DNA of 61,285 nucleotides from Vagococcus salmoninarum (GCF_003987495.1 NZ_NGJU01000022.1:1-61285); one strand, 5' to 3'; positions 20,370-30,713 are shown, numbered from the stretch's first letter. Notes: generated by a model from the letters alone, not told the origin. A program made the numbers and translations.

Positions 20370-20936
20370 TTATTCTGCAATGTTTTTGAAACAAGTCACA
20401 ACGTGGTCGTTGACAATTCCAACTGCTTGTAAAAAAGAATAGACCGTTGTTGGACCTAAAAATTTAAAGCCCCGCTTTTTTAAATCTTTACTAATTGCTT
20501 CTGAAAGGGGGCTCGTACTAGGAACGTGACTAATGTCTAACCACTGAGTATTAATCACTTGATTTTCAGTAAAGTGCCAGATGTAGCTGGTGAAGCTGCC
20601 CCATTCTTTTTGAATGGCTAAAAATTGTTGGGCATTAGTGATCGTGGCTTTAATTTTTAGTTTATGACGGATCACCCCAGGGTCATTTAGTAAGTCAGTC
20701 ACTTTTTGTTCATCAAATACGGCTACTTTTTCTGGCGTAAATTCTTCGTAAGCAGCTCTAAGAGTGCTTCGTTTACTTAAAATCGTGGCCCAACTCAAAC
20801 CTGATTGCATACTTTCCAAAACAAGGACTTCAAATAAAAGGTGATCTTCTTTAACAGGAATTCCCCATTCTTCATCATGGTACTTTTGTTCATTAAGACT
20901 AACATTAGCCCAACTACAACGTTCAATTTTAGTCAT
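20370..20936 (-). CDS. tag: DNA-3-methyladenine glycosylase I
   Basis: Removes 3-methyladenine from alkylated DNA. The 188-residue protein starts with the family's RCSWANVS...YHDEEWGIPVKEDHLLFE segment, which carries a zinc-site Cys and His and the base-pocket Glu and Trp. The C-terminal VNDHVVTCF contributes the remaining zinc His and Cys. GGAGGAGG precedes the ATG. It lies 70 bases after degV, beyond a strong terminator, so it is probably transcribed separately. Confidence 0.94.
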   Translation of the reverse strand: MTKIERCSWANVSLNEQKYHDEEWGIPVKEDHLLFEVLVLESMQSGLSWATILSKRSTLRAAYEEFTPEKVAVFDEQKVTDLLNDPGVIRHKLKIKATITNAQQFLAIQKEWGSFTSYIWHFTENQVINTQWLDISHVPSTSPLSEAISKDLKKRGFKFLGPTTVYSFLQAVGIVNDHVVTCFKNIAE

Positions 20937-20958
20937 TTATCCTCCTCCTAATTTCAGA

Positions 20959-20997
20959 AAAAGAGAACCAAAGCAAGGTCCTCTTTGGTTCTCTTTT
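20959..20997 (-). terminator. Terminator after degV
   Basis: A 13-bp stem (AAGAGAACCAAAG / CTTTGGTTCTCTT) with a nine-base loop has A/T runs on both sides. It lies between degV and tag and is usable in both directions. Confidence 0.9.
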
Positions 20998-21006
20998 TTG
21001 CTTGTT

Positions 21007-21855
21007 TTATTGACCACACCAAGCAAAAACAATCGCTTTTTCCCCAATATGGGTGCCAACAACTGGCCCAATGTGACCAATTTCAATCTTAATACCTGGG
21101 TATTTTTCTTCCATTTCTTTTTTCTCTAATTCCGCAATCGCAATACTATTCGCGTGAATGATGAAAAATGTTAACTCATCTTTACTTTTTTTATAGCGCT
21201 TAGCCATCAAATCTTCCACTCGAGCTAACGCTTTTTTCGTTGAACGGATTTTTTCTGATAACACAATATCGCCATTATCAAATTTTAAGATTGGCTTAAT
21301 TTTAAGTAAACTACCGATTAAAGCCGCCCCATTTTTAAGTCGGCCTCCTCGGACTAAGATTTTTAAGTCATCTACGACTAAAAAGGCTTCGGTATTCTCA
21401 CGAATCTTTTCTAAACGTTTGAAAATATCTGCCACAGATTCCTCTGCTGCAATCATTTCTAGAGTCGTTTTTACCATATGACCCATCGGCATACTCGTAA
21501 TTTTCGAGTCAAAAGGTAAGACTTCAATTTCTTCTATGCCTGGGGCCATAGATATTAAATTATTGACAAAGCCGGAAATCCCAGAAGACAAATGAATGCT
21601 TATGACTCGTTGATAGCCTGCTCTCGCAATCTCTTGATACATCTCTAAGACTTCACCAATCGAAGGTTGAGAGGTTGTTGGGAACTCTTTACTATTATTT
21701 AAAAGTTCGTAATAATCATTGGCTTCAATATCAATGCCTTCATTATAAATTTTGCCATCTAATATGACAGGAATTGGAATGACAAATAAATCTGGGTGAT
21801 TTTTTAATTCTTCGGTTAAATAGGCGGTACTATCAGTCACAACTGCGGTTTTCAT
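21007..21855 (-). CDS. DegV family fatty-acid-binding protein
   Basis: DegV (FakB-type) proteins bind a fatty acid and present it to the kinase FakA for phosphorylation. The 282 residues start KTAVVTDSTAYLTEE. FPTTSQPSIGEVLEMY and HLSSGISGFVNN carry the conserved Thr/Ser residues that contact the lipid carboxylate, and VRGGRLKNGAALIGSLLKIKPIL is the family signature. Its ligand preference cannot be read. GAGGT precedes the ATG, and an extended -10 (TGATATAGT) lies in the upstream gap, so it probably has its own promoter. Confidence 0.9.
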   Translation of the reverse strand: MKTAVVTDSTAYLTEELKNHPDLFVIPIPVILDGKIYNEGIDIEANDYYELLNNSKEFPTTSQPSIGEVLEMYQEIARAGYQRVISIHLSSGISGFVNNLISMAPGIEEIEVLPFDSKITSMPMGHMVKTTLEMIAAEESVADIFKRLEKIRENTEAFLVVDDLKILVRGGRLKNGAALIGSLLKIKPILKFDNGDIVLSEKIRSTKKALARVEDLMAKRYKKSKDELTFFIIHANSIAIAELEKKEMEEKYPGIKIEIGHIGPVVGTHIGEKAIVFAWCGQ

Positions 21856-21948
21856 CTTTATACCTCACTTTATCTAATGGAAATTACTTTAACTATATCA
21901 TAATTTTAGCTGACAAGAAATAACAACTACCTACTTATCAATGACTAC

Positions 21949-22965
21949 TTAATTTAAAAAGTTTTTAATGGCTTGACTATTAACAGACTCATCAATTTCT
22001 AAGACACTCCCCGCATCTGGATAAGAATTGTAATCCCAAGAACCTTCAACTGGAACGACTAACTTGTCTAAAGGTTTCGATAAGCCAAATAAGAAATCTT
22101 TAACAATTCCTGGATAAATCTTAGCTGGAACGTTAGTTGAGGTGTAACCTTGAACTTTACCAATCGCTTCTGGCAAGTTGTGACTATTTTTTAACGATAG
22201 TCCTTGGTCAAAGATACCGTTAATGACTTGTTGTTGACGTCGCACTCGACCGAAGTCACCTTCTTCATCTTTTCTAAAACGAGAATATTGTAAGGCTAAG
22301 TGGCCGTCCATTCGTTGCAGCCCTTTTTTGATATCGTCGCCTTCGACTTCAAGGTCTTTCTCCGCATCAATTTCTAAGCCATTAGGAACTAAAGTGTCTA
22401 TGACTTTCGGAAAAGAGCCAAAGTTAACAATGGCATAATACTCGACATCAATATCAAAGGTTGCTTTGATTGTTTGTCTAACGAGTTCTGGTCCGCCAAA
22501 AGAATACGCGGCATTGATTTTATTGTAGCCGTAGCCAGGAATATTAGCATAGGTGTCTCGCATAAAGGAAACGATTTTAGGGGTTTTATCTTTCTTGTTG
22601 TAATGAGCAATCATAATTGAATCTGAACGTCCCATATCGTCTCCCCGGGAGTCGCTCCCTAATAGTAGGACATTGATTGAGCCATCTTGACTCTTTTGGC
22701 CTGAAAAATCGGTAATTTCAATTTCCCCAAAGTCTTCGTCATTTTTGGCGACCCGGATCCCCTTATTGTATTCATAGAAACTAAAAGCAGCTAATAAAAC
22801 GATTATTAATAAGAGCAATTTCCCAAAACTTTGAGCCACACTGCCCCGATGTTCTTTAACTTTTTTAGGTTTCTTAGGTTTTTTACCTTGTGGTGAATTG
22901 TTCAATCCTTCTTCATTTTTAGCGCCTGTTTGTTCTTCACTATGGAATCTTTCCATTCTTGACAT
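21949..22965 (-). CDS. LytR-CpsA-Psr family cell-wall ligase
   Basis: LCP enzymes transfer wall teichoic acid or polysaccharide from a lipid carrier to peptidoglycan. The 338-residue protein has a Lys-rich cytoplasmic tail, one membrane helix (about 50-70) and an extracellular LCP domain with NVLLLGSDSRGDDMGRSDSI, VSFMRDTYANIPGYG and YSRFRKDEEGDFGRVRRQQ, which carry the phosphate-binding Asp/Arg residues. The start at 22965 has GAGG eight bases upstream. Enterococcal aro operons are followed by such a gene (Psr-like). Here it has its own promoter and follows a pheA terminator. Confidence 0.93.
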   Translation of the reverse strand: MSRMERFHSEEQTGAKNEEGLNNSPQGKKPKKPKKVKEHRGSVAQSFGKLLLLIIVLLAAFSFYEYNKGIRVAKNDEDFGEIEITDFSGQKSQDGSINVLLLGSDSRGDDMGRSDSIMIAHYNKKDKTPKIVSFMRDTYANIPGYGYNKINAAYSFGGPELVRQTIKATFDIDVEYYAIVNFGSFPKVIDTLVPNGLEIDAEKDLEVEGDDIKKGLQRMDGHLALQYSRFRKDEEGDFGRVRRQQQVINGIFDQGLSLKNSHNLPEAIGKVQGYTSTNVPAKIYPGIVKDFLFGLSKPLDKLVVPVEGSWDYNSYPDAGSVLEIDESVNSQAIKNFLN

Positions 22966-23010
22966 ACGTGTCACCTCGAATTTATTTTAAAACAAAATAT
23001 CCTATTCTTC

Positions 23011-23038
23011 AGCATAGCTTAAATTCAAGTATTTGCAA
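23011..23038 (-). promoter_or_regulatory. Promoter of the LCP gene
   Basis: On the minus strand TTGCAA and TATGCT are separated by 16 bases, about 45 bases before the LCP start and beyond the pheA terminator. Confidence 0.65.
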
Positions 23039-23075
23039 TGGTTTTTAGAGATTCTTATGGAATTTCTTATAAATT

Positions 23076-23105
23076 AAAAATAAGGTAGCTGATGAACGCT
23101 ACCTT
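23076..23105 (-). terminator. Terminator at the end of the aromatic operon
   Basis: The stem AAGGTAGC / GCTACCTT with an eight-base loop is followed by TATTTTTAAT. The pheA stop codon lies inside the first arm of the hairpin. Confidence 0.88.
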
Positions 23106-23944
23106 ACTTCTTGACTAGTATAACTACCTAAGTCTTTAACAATGCCACCTAACAGACGAATTTCAGCTAAACTATTCGCGATTAAGCTATGATTATTTGG
23201 GGTTCTAACGATTTCTATCACAAAAAAATATTCTCCTAAGACTGTTTTTAAAGGCCGAGATTGAATTTTGCTTAAATTGATATCTCGCCAACTAAAAGCA
23301 GTTAAAACTTTTTGTAAAGCCCCTGGCAAGTTATTTGGCATTACTACACAGATTGATTGTTTCGTCTGAGCCAGATTTATTTCAGGTTTTGCTGAGGTTT
23401 TTTCAATAACCCAAAAAGAAGTCTTGTTATACCTTAAGTCTTGGATATCTTCTGCCAAAATTTTCACTTTGAACTCATTTTGACAATCCCGATGACCAAT
23501 TGCCGCCGAGAATAAAGGTTCTTTACTACCAACTATTTCAGCCGCTAACGCCGTGGAATCCACGGTTTTCAGTTCTGCTTGAGGAAGCTGAGAATGTAAA
23601 AACTGTTGGGATTGGGCTAAGGCCTGAGGATGCGAATAGACGACTTTGATCTGATTTAATTCGTAATTCTGCTCTTGATTAATGAATAATTGCTGTAAAA
23701 TCGGCATCACTACTTCTTCCTTGATTCCCAGTCCTTGGCTTTGAAAAAGATAATCAATGGTTCCATTAACGGTTCCTTCAATTGTATTCTCAATCGGTAC
23801 GACGACTTGTGTCACTTCATCCTGCTCTAAGCCAGCTAAACAACTAATGATTGTCGGATAAGCTAGGTGTTCTGCCGTCGGTGCCAGTCTTTGGCTGGCA
23901 ATCGAAGTAAATGAGCCTTTAGGTCCTAAATAGCCGATCTTCAT
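23099..23944 (-). CDS. pheA: Prephenate dehydratase
   Basis: Converts prephenate to phenylpyruvate, the committed step to phenylalanine. The 281 residues comprise the dehydratase domain (IGYLGPKGSFTS, then EVVVPIENTIEGTVNGTIDYL-type segment, and the catalytic RYNKTSFWVI) and a C-terminal ACT domain (about 200-275), where the Phe-binding ESRP motif reads QSRP. No chorismate mutase domain is fused. It overlaps aroK by four bases and is the last gene of the operon. Confidence 0.95.
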   Translation of the reverse strand: MKIGYLGPKGSFTSIASQRLAPTAEHLAYPTIISCLAGLEQDEVTQVVVPIENTIEGTVNGTIDYLFQSQGLGIKEEVVMPILQQLFINQEQNYELNQIKVVYSHPQALAQSQQFLHSQLPQAELKTVDSTALAAEIVGSKEPLFSAAIGHRDCQNEFKVKILAEDIQDLRYNKTSFWVIEKTSAKPEINLAQTKQSICVVMPNNLPGALQKVLTAFSWRDINLSKIQSRPLKTVLGEYFFVIEIVRTPNNHSLIANSLAEIRLLGGIVKDLGSYTSQEVR

Positions 23945-24462
23945 CTGTCTCCCACCTTCCCTTTTAATTCACTGATAATTCGTGAAGCAACTTGACTAGG
24001 CGTTAAGTCATCTGTGTCGATTGTCAGCTGGCTCGCTTCTTGATATAACTTTTGACGACTGGCATGTAATTGATAAAAACTCCCTTTGTCACCATTGACT
24101 GCTAAAGGTCTAAGATTCATGTGATCTTTAGTCACTCGGTCATAGGCTGCTTGGCTGCTATTTTTTAAGTAGATCACACAGCCTTGTTTCTGAAGTAACT
24201 GACGATTTGCTGCTTCAACAACAATGCCACCACCTGTAGCAATAATCCCCGAATCTGCTAAGGCTTGTTTTAACACTTCTTGTTCCGCTACTCTAAAAGC
24301 AGCTTCCCCGTATTGGTTAAAAAACTCCGCCACAGAAAGCTGGTAAGTCTGTTCTAGTTTATGGTCAATGTCAGTCAACTCTAGTTCAAGTTTTTCGGCT
24401 AATAAGCGACCAACTGTTGTTTTACCGGCTCCCATAAAACCAATCAAAATGATTTCTGCCAT
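23941..24462 (-). CDS. aroK: Shikimate kinase
   Basis: Phosphorylates shikimate at the 3-OH using ATP. The 173-residue P-loop protein has Walker A GFMGAGKTTVGRLLAEKL, the shikimate-binding Asp in LTDIDHKLE, the GEAAFRVAE Arg and ATGGGIVV. The lid region contains NLRPLA. Coupled to aroA (one-base gap) and to pheA (overlap). Confidence 0.95.
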   Translation of the reverse strand: MAEIILIGFMGAGKTTVGRLLAEKLELELTDIDHKLEQTYQLSVAEFFNQYGEAAFRVAEQEVLKQALADSGIIATGGGIVVEAANRQLLQKQGCVIYLKNSSQAAYDRVTKDHMNLRPLAVNGDKGSFYQLHASRQKLYQEASQLTIDTDDLTPSQVASRIISELKGKVGDR

Positions 24463-24463
24463 A

Positions 24464-25774
24464 TTAATTTCCTACTTTCACAAGACTAGCTAAGTCTGCA
24501 TAAAAATTCGGGTAAGAGACAGCTACTGCCTCACTCTGAGCTAATCTGACTTCTCCTTCATTGACTAATAAAGCGGCAATCGCTAACATCATACCAATCC
24601 GGTGATCACCATAACTAGTCACCTCTCCTTGATGAAGTGGGGTTGGACCAGTAATAATCATCCCATCGGCAGTAATTTCAACTTGGGCCCCTAATTTTTT
24701 CAGCTCACAAGCTGTTGCATCAATCCGATTAGTTTCTTTAACTTTCAACTCTTCAGCATCTTTAATAATCGTTTGACCTTGACATTGAGTCGCTAACAAG
24801 GCGATTATTGGTAGTTCATCAATTAAGCGAGGAATAATCTCGCCGCCAATAGTGATGCCTTTAAGATTGCTGGAACTAACGGTAATCTCTCCTAGCTCAT
24901 TTTGAGCATCAGTTAAATCAACGGCGATTTGACCACCCATGGCTTGAATCACATCAATAATTCCTGTGCGAGTCTGGTTTAAGCCGACATTCTTTAAGGT
25001 GATTTCGGAGTTTTCAAGGATTAAGCCTGCTACTAAAAAGAAAGCTGCTGAAGAAATATCCCCTGGTACGATGACTTCTTGACCGGATAATTTTTGGGGG
25101 CCTCGTAAGCTAATCTCTTTCCCTTGAACATTAATTTCGCCACCAAATTGACGAATCATCATTTCTGTATGATTTCTAGTTAGTTCTTTTTCATGAATCA
25201 GAGTTTGCCCCTCTGCGTGTAAAGCAGCTAATAAAATCGCTGATTTAACTTGAGCACTAGCCACTGGCATGTGATACGTAATTCCATGAAGGTGACTCGT
25301 TCCTTCTATAGTAATAGGTGGAAATTCTGTGCCTGCCGTTCCAAAACAAGTGGCGCCCATTTCTTGCAAAGGTAACATCACTCGTTTCATCGGTCGTTTA
25401 GCAATCGAGTCATCACCGAATAAGGTTGTCGTGAAATTAGCCCGACTTAACAACCCTAAACTTAAACGAATCGTTGTGCCCGAATTGCCAATATCAATGG
25501 CTTGACTAGGAGCTTTCAAGCCTTCTAAGCCTTGACCGTGAACCGTTATGACTTGGCCATCGTCATCAATTTTAACTCCTAAAGTTTCAAACATACTTTT
25601 TGTTGCTAAACAATCATCCGCTCTTAGGAAATCATGAATCACCGTTTTACCATGAGCCAAGGCACCAAACATAATGCTGCGATGGGAAATTGATTTATCC
25701 CCTGGTACTTTTAACTGCCCCTTGATTCCTTGAGCCTTTGTTTGTAATACTCGTAATTCACCATTACTTTTCAT
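24464..25774 (-). CDS. aroA: 3-phosphoshikimate 1-carboxyvinyltransferase (EPSP synthase)
   Basis: Condenses shikimate 3-phosphate with PEP to EPSP, the glyphosate-target step. The 436 residues show [11 protein letters not shown], the PEP-site [25 protein letters not shown] and [12 protein letters not shown]. The GNSGTTIRL sequence in place of LGNAGTAMRP suggests a class II-type enzyme (inference). It starts within the last codons of tyrA; GGAGG lies 11 bases upstream. Confidence 0.95.
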   Translation of the reverse strand: MKSNGELRVLQTKAQGIKGQLKVPGDKSISHRSIMFGALAHGKTVIHDFLRADDCLATKSMFETLGVKIDDDGQVITVHGQGLEGLKAPSQAIDIGNSGTTIRLSLGLLSRANFTTTLFGDDSIAKRPMKRVMLPLQEMGATCFGTAGTEFPPITIEGTSHLHGITYHMPVASAQVKSAILLAALHAEGQTLIHEKELTRNHTEMMIRQFGGEINVQGKEISLRGPQKLSGQEVIVPGDISSAAFFLVAGLILENSEITLKNVGLNQTRTGIIDVIQAMGGQIAVDLTDAQNELGEITVSSSNLKGITIGGEIIPRLIDELPIIALLATQCQGQTIIKDAEELKVKETNRIDATACELKKLGAQVEITADGMIITGPTPLHQGEVTSYGDHRIGMMLAIAALLVNEGEVRLAQSEAVAVSYPNFYADLASLVKVGN

Positions 25775-26873
25775 GGCAACGATAACCTCCTATAGTTTCT
25801 AAGTGTTCTTTCGCAATCATAACATCCCCAGCATACTTAAAAGTTAACTGTAAAGTACCGTAGATGTCTTCTCGATTTTCAATGATTTTTAAGTTAGTTA
25901 AAGATAAATCAGCCTCTGCTAAAATAGTCGTAATTTTCGCAATTTGACCAGCGTAATCTTGCACTTCAACTAATAAGTCGTTGAAACTAGCTAAGGCCCC
26001 AGCTTTCCGTTTTGGTAAGCTGTCCCGCTGTTCCTTAGCTTTTAAAAAGAATGAAAAGATCTCTTCTTCATTACCCGTTTCCAAAAAAGTCCGAATTTTG
26101 CTCATTTCTCCTTGCCAATCCTCAAGTTGCTTAATTAAAGGTTGACGGTTACTCATTAAGATATCCCGCCACATCAAGGGACTTGAAGAAGCGATTCGCG
26201 TAATATCACGAAACCCACCAGCCGCTAGTTGATTAACTAGTGGGTACTCTTTTGCAAAACCTTGTTGCTGATTGACTAAACTAGCCGCAATAATATGAGG
26301 CAAATGACTAACAACAGCCACCATCTCATCATGTTCTGGAGCTGTTAAGTAGATAAATTTACCACGAGTGCCACGGTATAATTCCCTTAATTGTGTCAAC
26401 TCTCGTTCTTGGCCTTCATCAGCAGAGGTCAAAATAAAGTAAGCATTTTCGAATAAATTACGATCGGCAGCGATAAAGCCCGTTTTATGGGAGCCTGCCA
26501 TTGGATGACCACCAATGAAGGTGACTAAAGGATTTTTAAGGCTTTTTGCCATCAACATAATTTCCATCTTCGTACTGCCAACATCGGTCACTAAAATCGG
26601 TTGAGTCAATGGTACATTGGCAAGCCGTTGTAAGTAACTCATGGCTTGTTTGACTGGTGTACATAAAATCACCATTTGGACTTCTTGGACTGTTTCTTCA
26701 AAATTTAGGGCAATCTTCGAAATAACCCCAGACTGTAAAGCTAATTTAAGGGATTCTTGGTTATTATCTAAGCCGTAAATGATCATTTCTGGAAACTCTT
26801 CTTTAATGTTTAAAGCCAGTGAGCCACCAATTAAACCTGTGCCTACTAGTAATATTTTTTTTATGTCAGTCAC
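25764..26873 (-). CDS. tyrA: Prephenate dehydrogenase with ACT domain
   Basis: Oxidatively decarboxylates prephenate to 4-hydroxyphenylpyruvate, the tyrosine branch. The 369 residues show an NAD-binding Rossmann start ([14 protein letters not shown]), [14 protein letters not shown] with the catalytic-type His, a helical dimerisation domain, and a C-terminal ACT domain (about 295-365) likely sensing Tyr. The start codon is GTG, nine bases after GGAG. Overlaps aroA by 11 bases. Confidence 0.94.
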   Translation of the reverse strand: MTDIKKILLVGTGLIGGSLALNIKEEFPEMIIYGLDNNQESLKLALQSGVISKIALNFEETVQEVQMVILCTPVKQAMSYLQRLANVPLTQPILVTDVGSTKMEIMLMAKSLKNPLVTFIGGHPMAGSHKTGFIAADRNLFENAYFILTSADEGQERELTQLRELYRGTRGKFIYLTAPEHDEMVAVVSHLPHIIAASLVNQQQGFAKEYPLVNQLAAGGFRDITRIASSSPLMWRDILMSNRQPLIKQLEDWQGEMSKIRTFLETGNEEEIFSFFLKAKEQRDSLPKRKAGALASFNDLLVEVQDYAGQIAKITTILAEADLSLTNLKIIENREDIYGTLQLTFKYAGDVMIAKEHLETIGGYRCHEK

Positions 26874-26894
26874 TTGAAGTGGCTCCTTTCTAGC

Positions 26895-28061
26895 TTAAAA
26901 TAGGCGGACTTCTTCTCGGTAAGCAGTAACGGCTGCTTTCATCCGGCGGAAAGAGTCACTTTCAAACTTATCAAACATCGCTTGCATAATTTCCGTTGCC
27001 ACGACTGCCTCAGCTACAACACTAGCTGCTGGCACAGCACAACTGTCTGACCGTTCAACACTAGCTTTGAAAATTTCTTTTGAATCGATGTCAACACTTT
27101 GAAGTGGTTTGTATAAGGTGGGAATCGGCTTCATCACGCCACGAACGACGATTGGCATACCATTTGTCATACCACCTTCAAAACCACCTAAGTTATTACT
27201 GCGACGAGTGTAGCCATTGGTTTCATCCCATAAAATTTCATCCATGACTTCACTACCTGGTAGGCGGGCAGCTTCAAAGCCAACGCCGAATTCTGCCCCT
27301 TTAAAAGCATTAATACTTGTAATGGCTTGGGCGATTTTGCCGTCTAATTTTTGATCCCATTGAGTGTAACTACCTAAGCCAACTGGCACACCGCCAATAA
27401 TCACTTCAACGACACCACCAACTGTATTACCAGTTTTTTTAGCCTCATCAATCACAGCTTTCATGTCACTTTCAACTTTAGGATCAAGACATCTGACTTC
27501 TGACTTTTCCGACGTCTCACGGATTTCCGCCACAGTTAGTTCATCTGGGACAGTGCCACGAACCCCACCGATTTCAATGACGTGACCGGCAACTTCCACC
27601 CCTAATTCACTTAACACTTTTTTGGCGATTCCACCAATTGCAACTCGCATCGTTGTCTCTCTGGCAGATGACCGTTCTAAGACGTTTCGTAAGTCTTTAA
27701 AATCATATTTTATGCCACCGACTAAATCGGCATGACCTGGGCGAGGTTTGGAAACGCGACGCTTTTTCTTTTCTTTTTCCGTCACTGCTTCAATCGACAT
27801 GACTGATTGCCAATTTTTCCAATCTTTATTTTCAACAACTAAAGTAATCGGCGAGCCTAATGTTTCGCCATGACGCACTCCAGAAGTAATTCTAACTTGG
27901 TCTTTCTCAATTAACATCCGACCACCACGGCCGTAACCAACTTGTCTCCGGGCTAATTCGTGATTGATATCTTCAACGCTTAAAGGAATTCCCGCTGGTA
28001 AGCCTTCAATGATTGTTGTTAACTCTGGACCATGGGATTCTCCTGCTGTAATAAATCTCAT
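26895..28061 (-). CDS. aroC: Chorismate synthase
   Basis: FMN-dependent trans-elimination of phosphate from EPSP to chorismate, the branch point for Phe, Tyr and Trp. The 388 residues start [20 protein letters not shown]. Further signatures are [37 protein letters not shown] and [20 protein letters not shown] precedes the ATG. It sits between the GNAT gene and tyrA. Confidence 0.97.
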   Translation of the reverse strand: MRFITAGESHGPELTTIIEGLPAGIPLSVEDINHELARRQVGYGRGGRMLIEKDQVRITSGVRHGETLGSPITLVVENKDWKNWQSVMSIEAVTEKEKKKRRVSKPRPGHADLVGGIKYDFKDLRNVLERSSARETTMRVAIGGIAKKVLSELGVEVAGHVIEIGGVRGTVPDELTVAEIRETSEKSEVRCLDPKVESDMKAVIDEAKKTGNTVGGVVEVIIGGVPVGLGSYTQWDQKLDGKIAQAITSINAFKGAEFGVGFEAARLPGSEVMDEILWDETNGYTRRSNNLGGFEGGMTNGMPIVVRGVMKPIPTLYKPLQSVDIDSKEIFKASVERSDSCAVPAASVVAEAVVATEIMQAMFDKFESDSFRRMKAAVTAYREEVRLF

Positions 28062-28085
28062 TTTATTGCCTCCTAATCGGACTTG

Positions 28086-28565
28086 TTAGTCGCTTATTTT
28101 AATTAAGTCTATAATAGTCATATTTTCTTTGATCTTTTGACCATTACCTTGAAATTGATAGCCAATTTTTTGATAAAGGTGAATAAGTTTACGCTCTTCT
28201 TTAATAGTATCTAGTTGCCACTCCTTAATTTCTGGGTAAGTCTTTTCAACTGCCAGCATCGCTATTTGACCGTAGCCTTTCCCTTGTTCAGTCGGTTTAA
28301 TGAATATTGGGCCAATATGAGCAGTCCCTTCGCCTGTTTTAGTCACAACAACACCACCGATCGCTTTGTTTGAGCTAGTTATAAAATAAAATTTAGTTCC
28401 CTTTCTTTGATAACGCTGGCTAACCCGTTCTAAAGATTCGTTGCTAGGATTTGTTTCAAAATCTTGGTACTTAGTTAGTAAGTCTTGAAAACTAACTTTT
28501 TGAATTTGCCAAAATGTTGAAAGTTCCTCAACTTGGATTTGGACTAAATTAATTTTATGAACCAT
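28086..28565 (-). CDS. GNAT family N-acetyltransferase inside the aro operon
   Basis: A 159-residue acetyl-CoA-dependent acyltransferase with unknown substrate. The acetyl-CoA loop is readable as GPIFIKPTEQGKGYGQIAMLAVE (about 95-117, QGKGYG pyrophosphate loop), followed by the LYQKIGYQFQG C-terminal motif. It starts two bases after the aroB stop and precedes aroC by 24 bases, so it is translated as part of the operon. I do not know it as a standard member of this pathway. It may act on an operon enzyme or be a passenger. Confidence 0.85.
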   Translation of the reverse strand: MVHKINLVQIQVEELSTFWQIQKVSFQDLLTKYQDFETNPSNESLERVSQRYQRKGTKFYFITSSNKAIGGVVVTKTGEGTAHIGPIFIKPTEQGKGYGQIAMLAVEKTYPEIKEWQLDTIKEERKLIHLYQKIGYQFQGNGQKIKENMTIIDLIKISD

Positions 28566-28567
28566 GT

Positions 28568-29638
28568 TTATTCACCTCTTTTTAAATAATCCACCATTTC
28601 TGCTGTTGCTAATTCAACTATTTTAGCTTTACCAAGTTCACTTAATAAAATGATTTTAATCTGTGAGCCACCAGCTTTTTTATCATGGGTAATCGCCTTA
28701 AATAACTGTTCCGGCTGCCAGTTTTCGGCTCTCGTTGGCAAACTAAATTTTACTAACATTTCTTTTAATTGAGCAGTTATACCTTGGGGCATTAAGCCTT
28801 TGCTTTCGGCAACTTGGCTAATTTGCACCATACCAATGGCCACGGCTTCACCGTGAGTGACAACGCCATAACCACTAGTATTTTCAATGGCATGACCGAT
28901 TGTGTGACCAAAATTTAAGATTAAACGTTGGCCCGTATCTTTTTCATCTGTTTCAACTACGCCCCGCTTCACTCGGCAACAAGCTTCAATCACTTCTGTG
29001 CTGTGTGCCAATAGTTCTGCGGTTGAAGAAAAACTCTCTAATAACTGCCATAAAGCAATATCCGCAATCGCTGCGGATTTTACAATTTCAGCAATCCCTT
29101 CTTGAACTCGGCGAGGTTCTAATGTTTTTAAAGTAGCTGTATCAATTAAGACCCCATCAGGTTGAGCAAAAGTGCCAATTAGATTTTTGGCAACGGAACT
29201 ATTTACGGCGGTTTTGCCACCAATGCTACTATCGACTTGGGCAAGTAACGTTGTGGGGACTTGTAAGAAATGTAAGCCCCGCATATACGTTGAAGCTACA
29301 AAGCCAGCTAAATCACCAACGACACCGCCACCTAAAGCAATGATGCCGTCTTTGCGAGTCATTTCCTCTGCGGCTAACCATTCATATAACTTTTCGGCAT
29401 TTGCTAAACTTTTACTAGCTTCCCCTGGTTCAATCGCGTAAAGACCGACTTCAAAGCCACTTGCTTGCAAACTCTCAATCACTTGTTGACCATAAAGCTC
29501 TGAGACATTTCGATCGGTAATAATCATCACTTTTTGTTTGCTCCACAATTCCGCGACCCATGGGCCTAGCGAACTGAGTAAGTTCTCGCCGATTTTCAAA
29601 GTATATTGATGAGTGGGTAAAGTTACTTTTAAGTCCAT
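28568..29638 (-). CDS. aroB: 3-dehydroquinate synthase
   Basis: Second step of the shikimate pathway: DAHP to 3-dehydroquinate with NAD+ and a divalent metal. The 356 residues show GGGVVGDLAGFVASTYMRG (NAD site), PTTLLAQVDSSIGGKTAVN and the metal-binding HTIGHAIE with further His in THGEAVAIGM. GGAG lies seven bases before the ATG. Confidence 0.96.
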   Translation of the reverse strand: MDLKVTLPTHQYTLKIGENLLSSLGPWVAELWSKQKVMIITDRNVSELYGQQVIESLQASGFEVGLYAIEPGEASKSLANAEKLYEWLAAEEMTRKDGIIALGGGVVGDLAGFVASTYMRGLHFLQVPTTLLAQVDSSIGGKTAVNSSVAKNLIGTFAQPDGVLIDTATLKTLEPRRVQEGIAEIVKSAAIADIALWQLLESFSSTAELLAHSTEVIEACCRVKRGVVETDEKDTGQRLILNFGHTIGHAIENTSGYGVVTHGEAVAIGMVQISQVAESKGLMPQGITAQLKEMLVKFSLPTRAENWQPEQLFKAITHDKKAGGSQIKIILLSELGKAKIVELATAEMVDYLKRGE

Positions 29639-29648
29639 CTGACTGCTC

Positions 29649-30677
29649 CTAAACTAATTTAATTTGATTGATTTGTGTCATTGCGGCTTCAATAATAGTG
29701 ACTTGTTCCATCATATTTAAGTAGGTTTTTTCATTTAATGATTGTTGCCCATCTGACCAAGCTTTCGTAGGCTCAGGGTGGATTTCAACAATTAAACCAT
29801 CTGCTCCCGCAGCAACCCCAGCAACTGCCATTTGTGGGACGTAATCCCAAACTCCAACACCATGACTAGGATCAACGATAATCGGAAAATGACTTAATTT
29901 TTTAATAACTGGGACAGCACTTAAATCTAAAGTATTACGGGTAGCTGTTTCGTAAGTTCGGATGCCACGTTCAACAAAAATAATTTTGAAGTTGCCTTGG
30001 TTAGCGATGTACTCGGCAGCGTTCAACCATTCATCAATCGTTCCTGAAATTCCGCGTTTTAAAGCTACAGGCATGCCAGTGCGACCAATCGCTTCAAGTA
30101 ATTTGAAGTTTTGCATGTTACGGGCGCCGACTTGTAAAATATCTGTGTATTTACAGACTAATTCTAAGTTTGCTTCGTCCATGACTTCAGTAATCACTTT
30201 CATGTCGTATTTATCAGCAGCTTGACGAATGTATTGTAAGCCTTCTTCTTCTAAGCCTTGGAACGCGTATGGTGACGTTCTTGGTTTAAAAGCACCACCA
30301 CGAAGGACTGTCGCTCCCCCAGCTTTAGCAATCCGGGCACATTCCATAATTGACTCTAACCCTTCAATCGAACAAGGGCCAGCCATCGTTACTAAACTGC
30401 CATCGCCGATTTTCAAGCCATCCACATCAACGACCGTATTCGTTGGGTGGAACTCACGACTAGTTAATTTGTAAGATAACGTGATTTTAACCGCTTTTTC
30501 AACACCTTCATAACTAGCAAATCCAATTTCTTGGGCATTCCGAGTATCCCCAATTAAACCAATAATGGTTTGTTCTTGGCCTTCACTTAAATGGACTTCT
30601 AACCCTTCTTTTTTGACTCTCTCTATAATAACTTTCACTTGGTCTTTCGTTGCGTTTGATTTCATAATTACGATCAT
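29649..30677 (-). CDS. aroF: 3-deoxy-7-phosphoheptulonate (DAHP) synthase, type I-beta
   Basis: First step of the shikimate pathway: PEP + erythrose 4-phosphate to DAHP. An N-terminal ferredoxin-like regulatory domain (about 1-75) precedes the barrel, as in the Thermotoga-type enzyme, where it mediates feedback by aromatic amino acids. Barrel motifs include MAGPCSIEG, GGAFKPRTSPYAFQG, LKRGISGTIDEWL and the metal site VDPSHGVG. The start is placed at 30677 with GGAGG eight bases upstream; an in-frame ATG at 30701 lacks one. Symbol usage varies (aroF/aroG/aroA). Confidence 0.94.
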   Translation of the reverse strand: MIVIMKSNATKDQVKVIIERVKKEGLEVHLSEGQEQTIIGLIGDTRNAQEIGFASYEGVEKAVKITLSYKLTSREFHPTNTVVDVDGLKIGDGSLVTMAGPCSIEGLESIMECARIAKAGGATVLRGGAFKPRTSPYAFQGLEEEGLQYIRQAADKYDMKVITEVMDEANLELVCKYTDILQVGARNMQNFKLLEAIGRTGMPVALKRGISGTIDEWLNAAEYIANQGNFKIIFVERGIRTYETATRNTLDLSAVPVIKKLSHFPIIVDPSHGVGVWDYVPQMAVAGVAAGADGLIVEIHPEPTKAWSDGQQSLNEKTYLNMMEQVTIIEAAMTQINQIKLV

Positions 30678-30713
30678 TTGACTTTCCTCCATTAGTATCA
30701 TTTTGATACTGTT

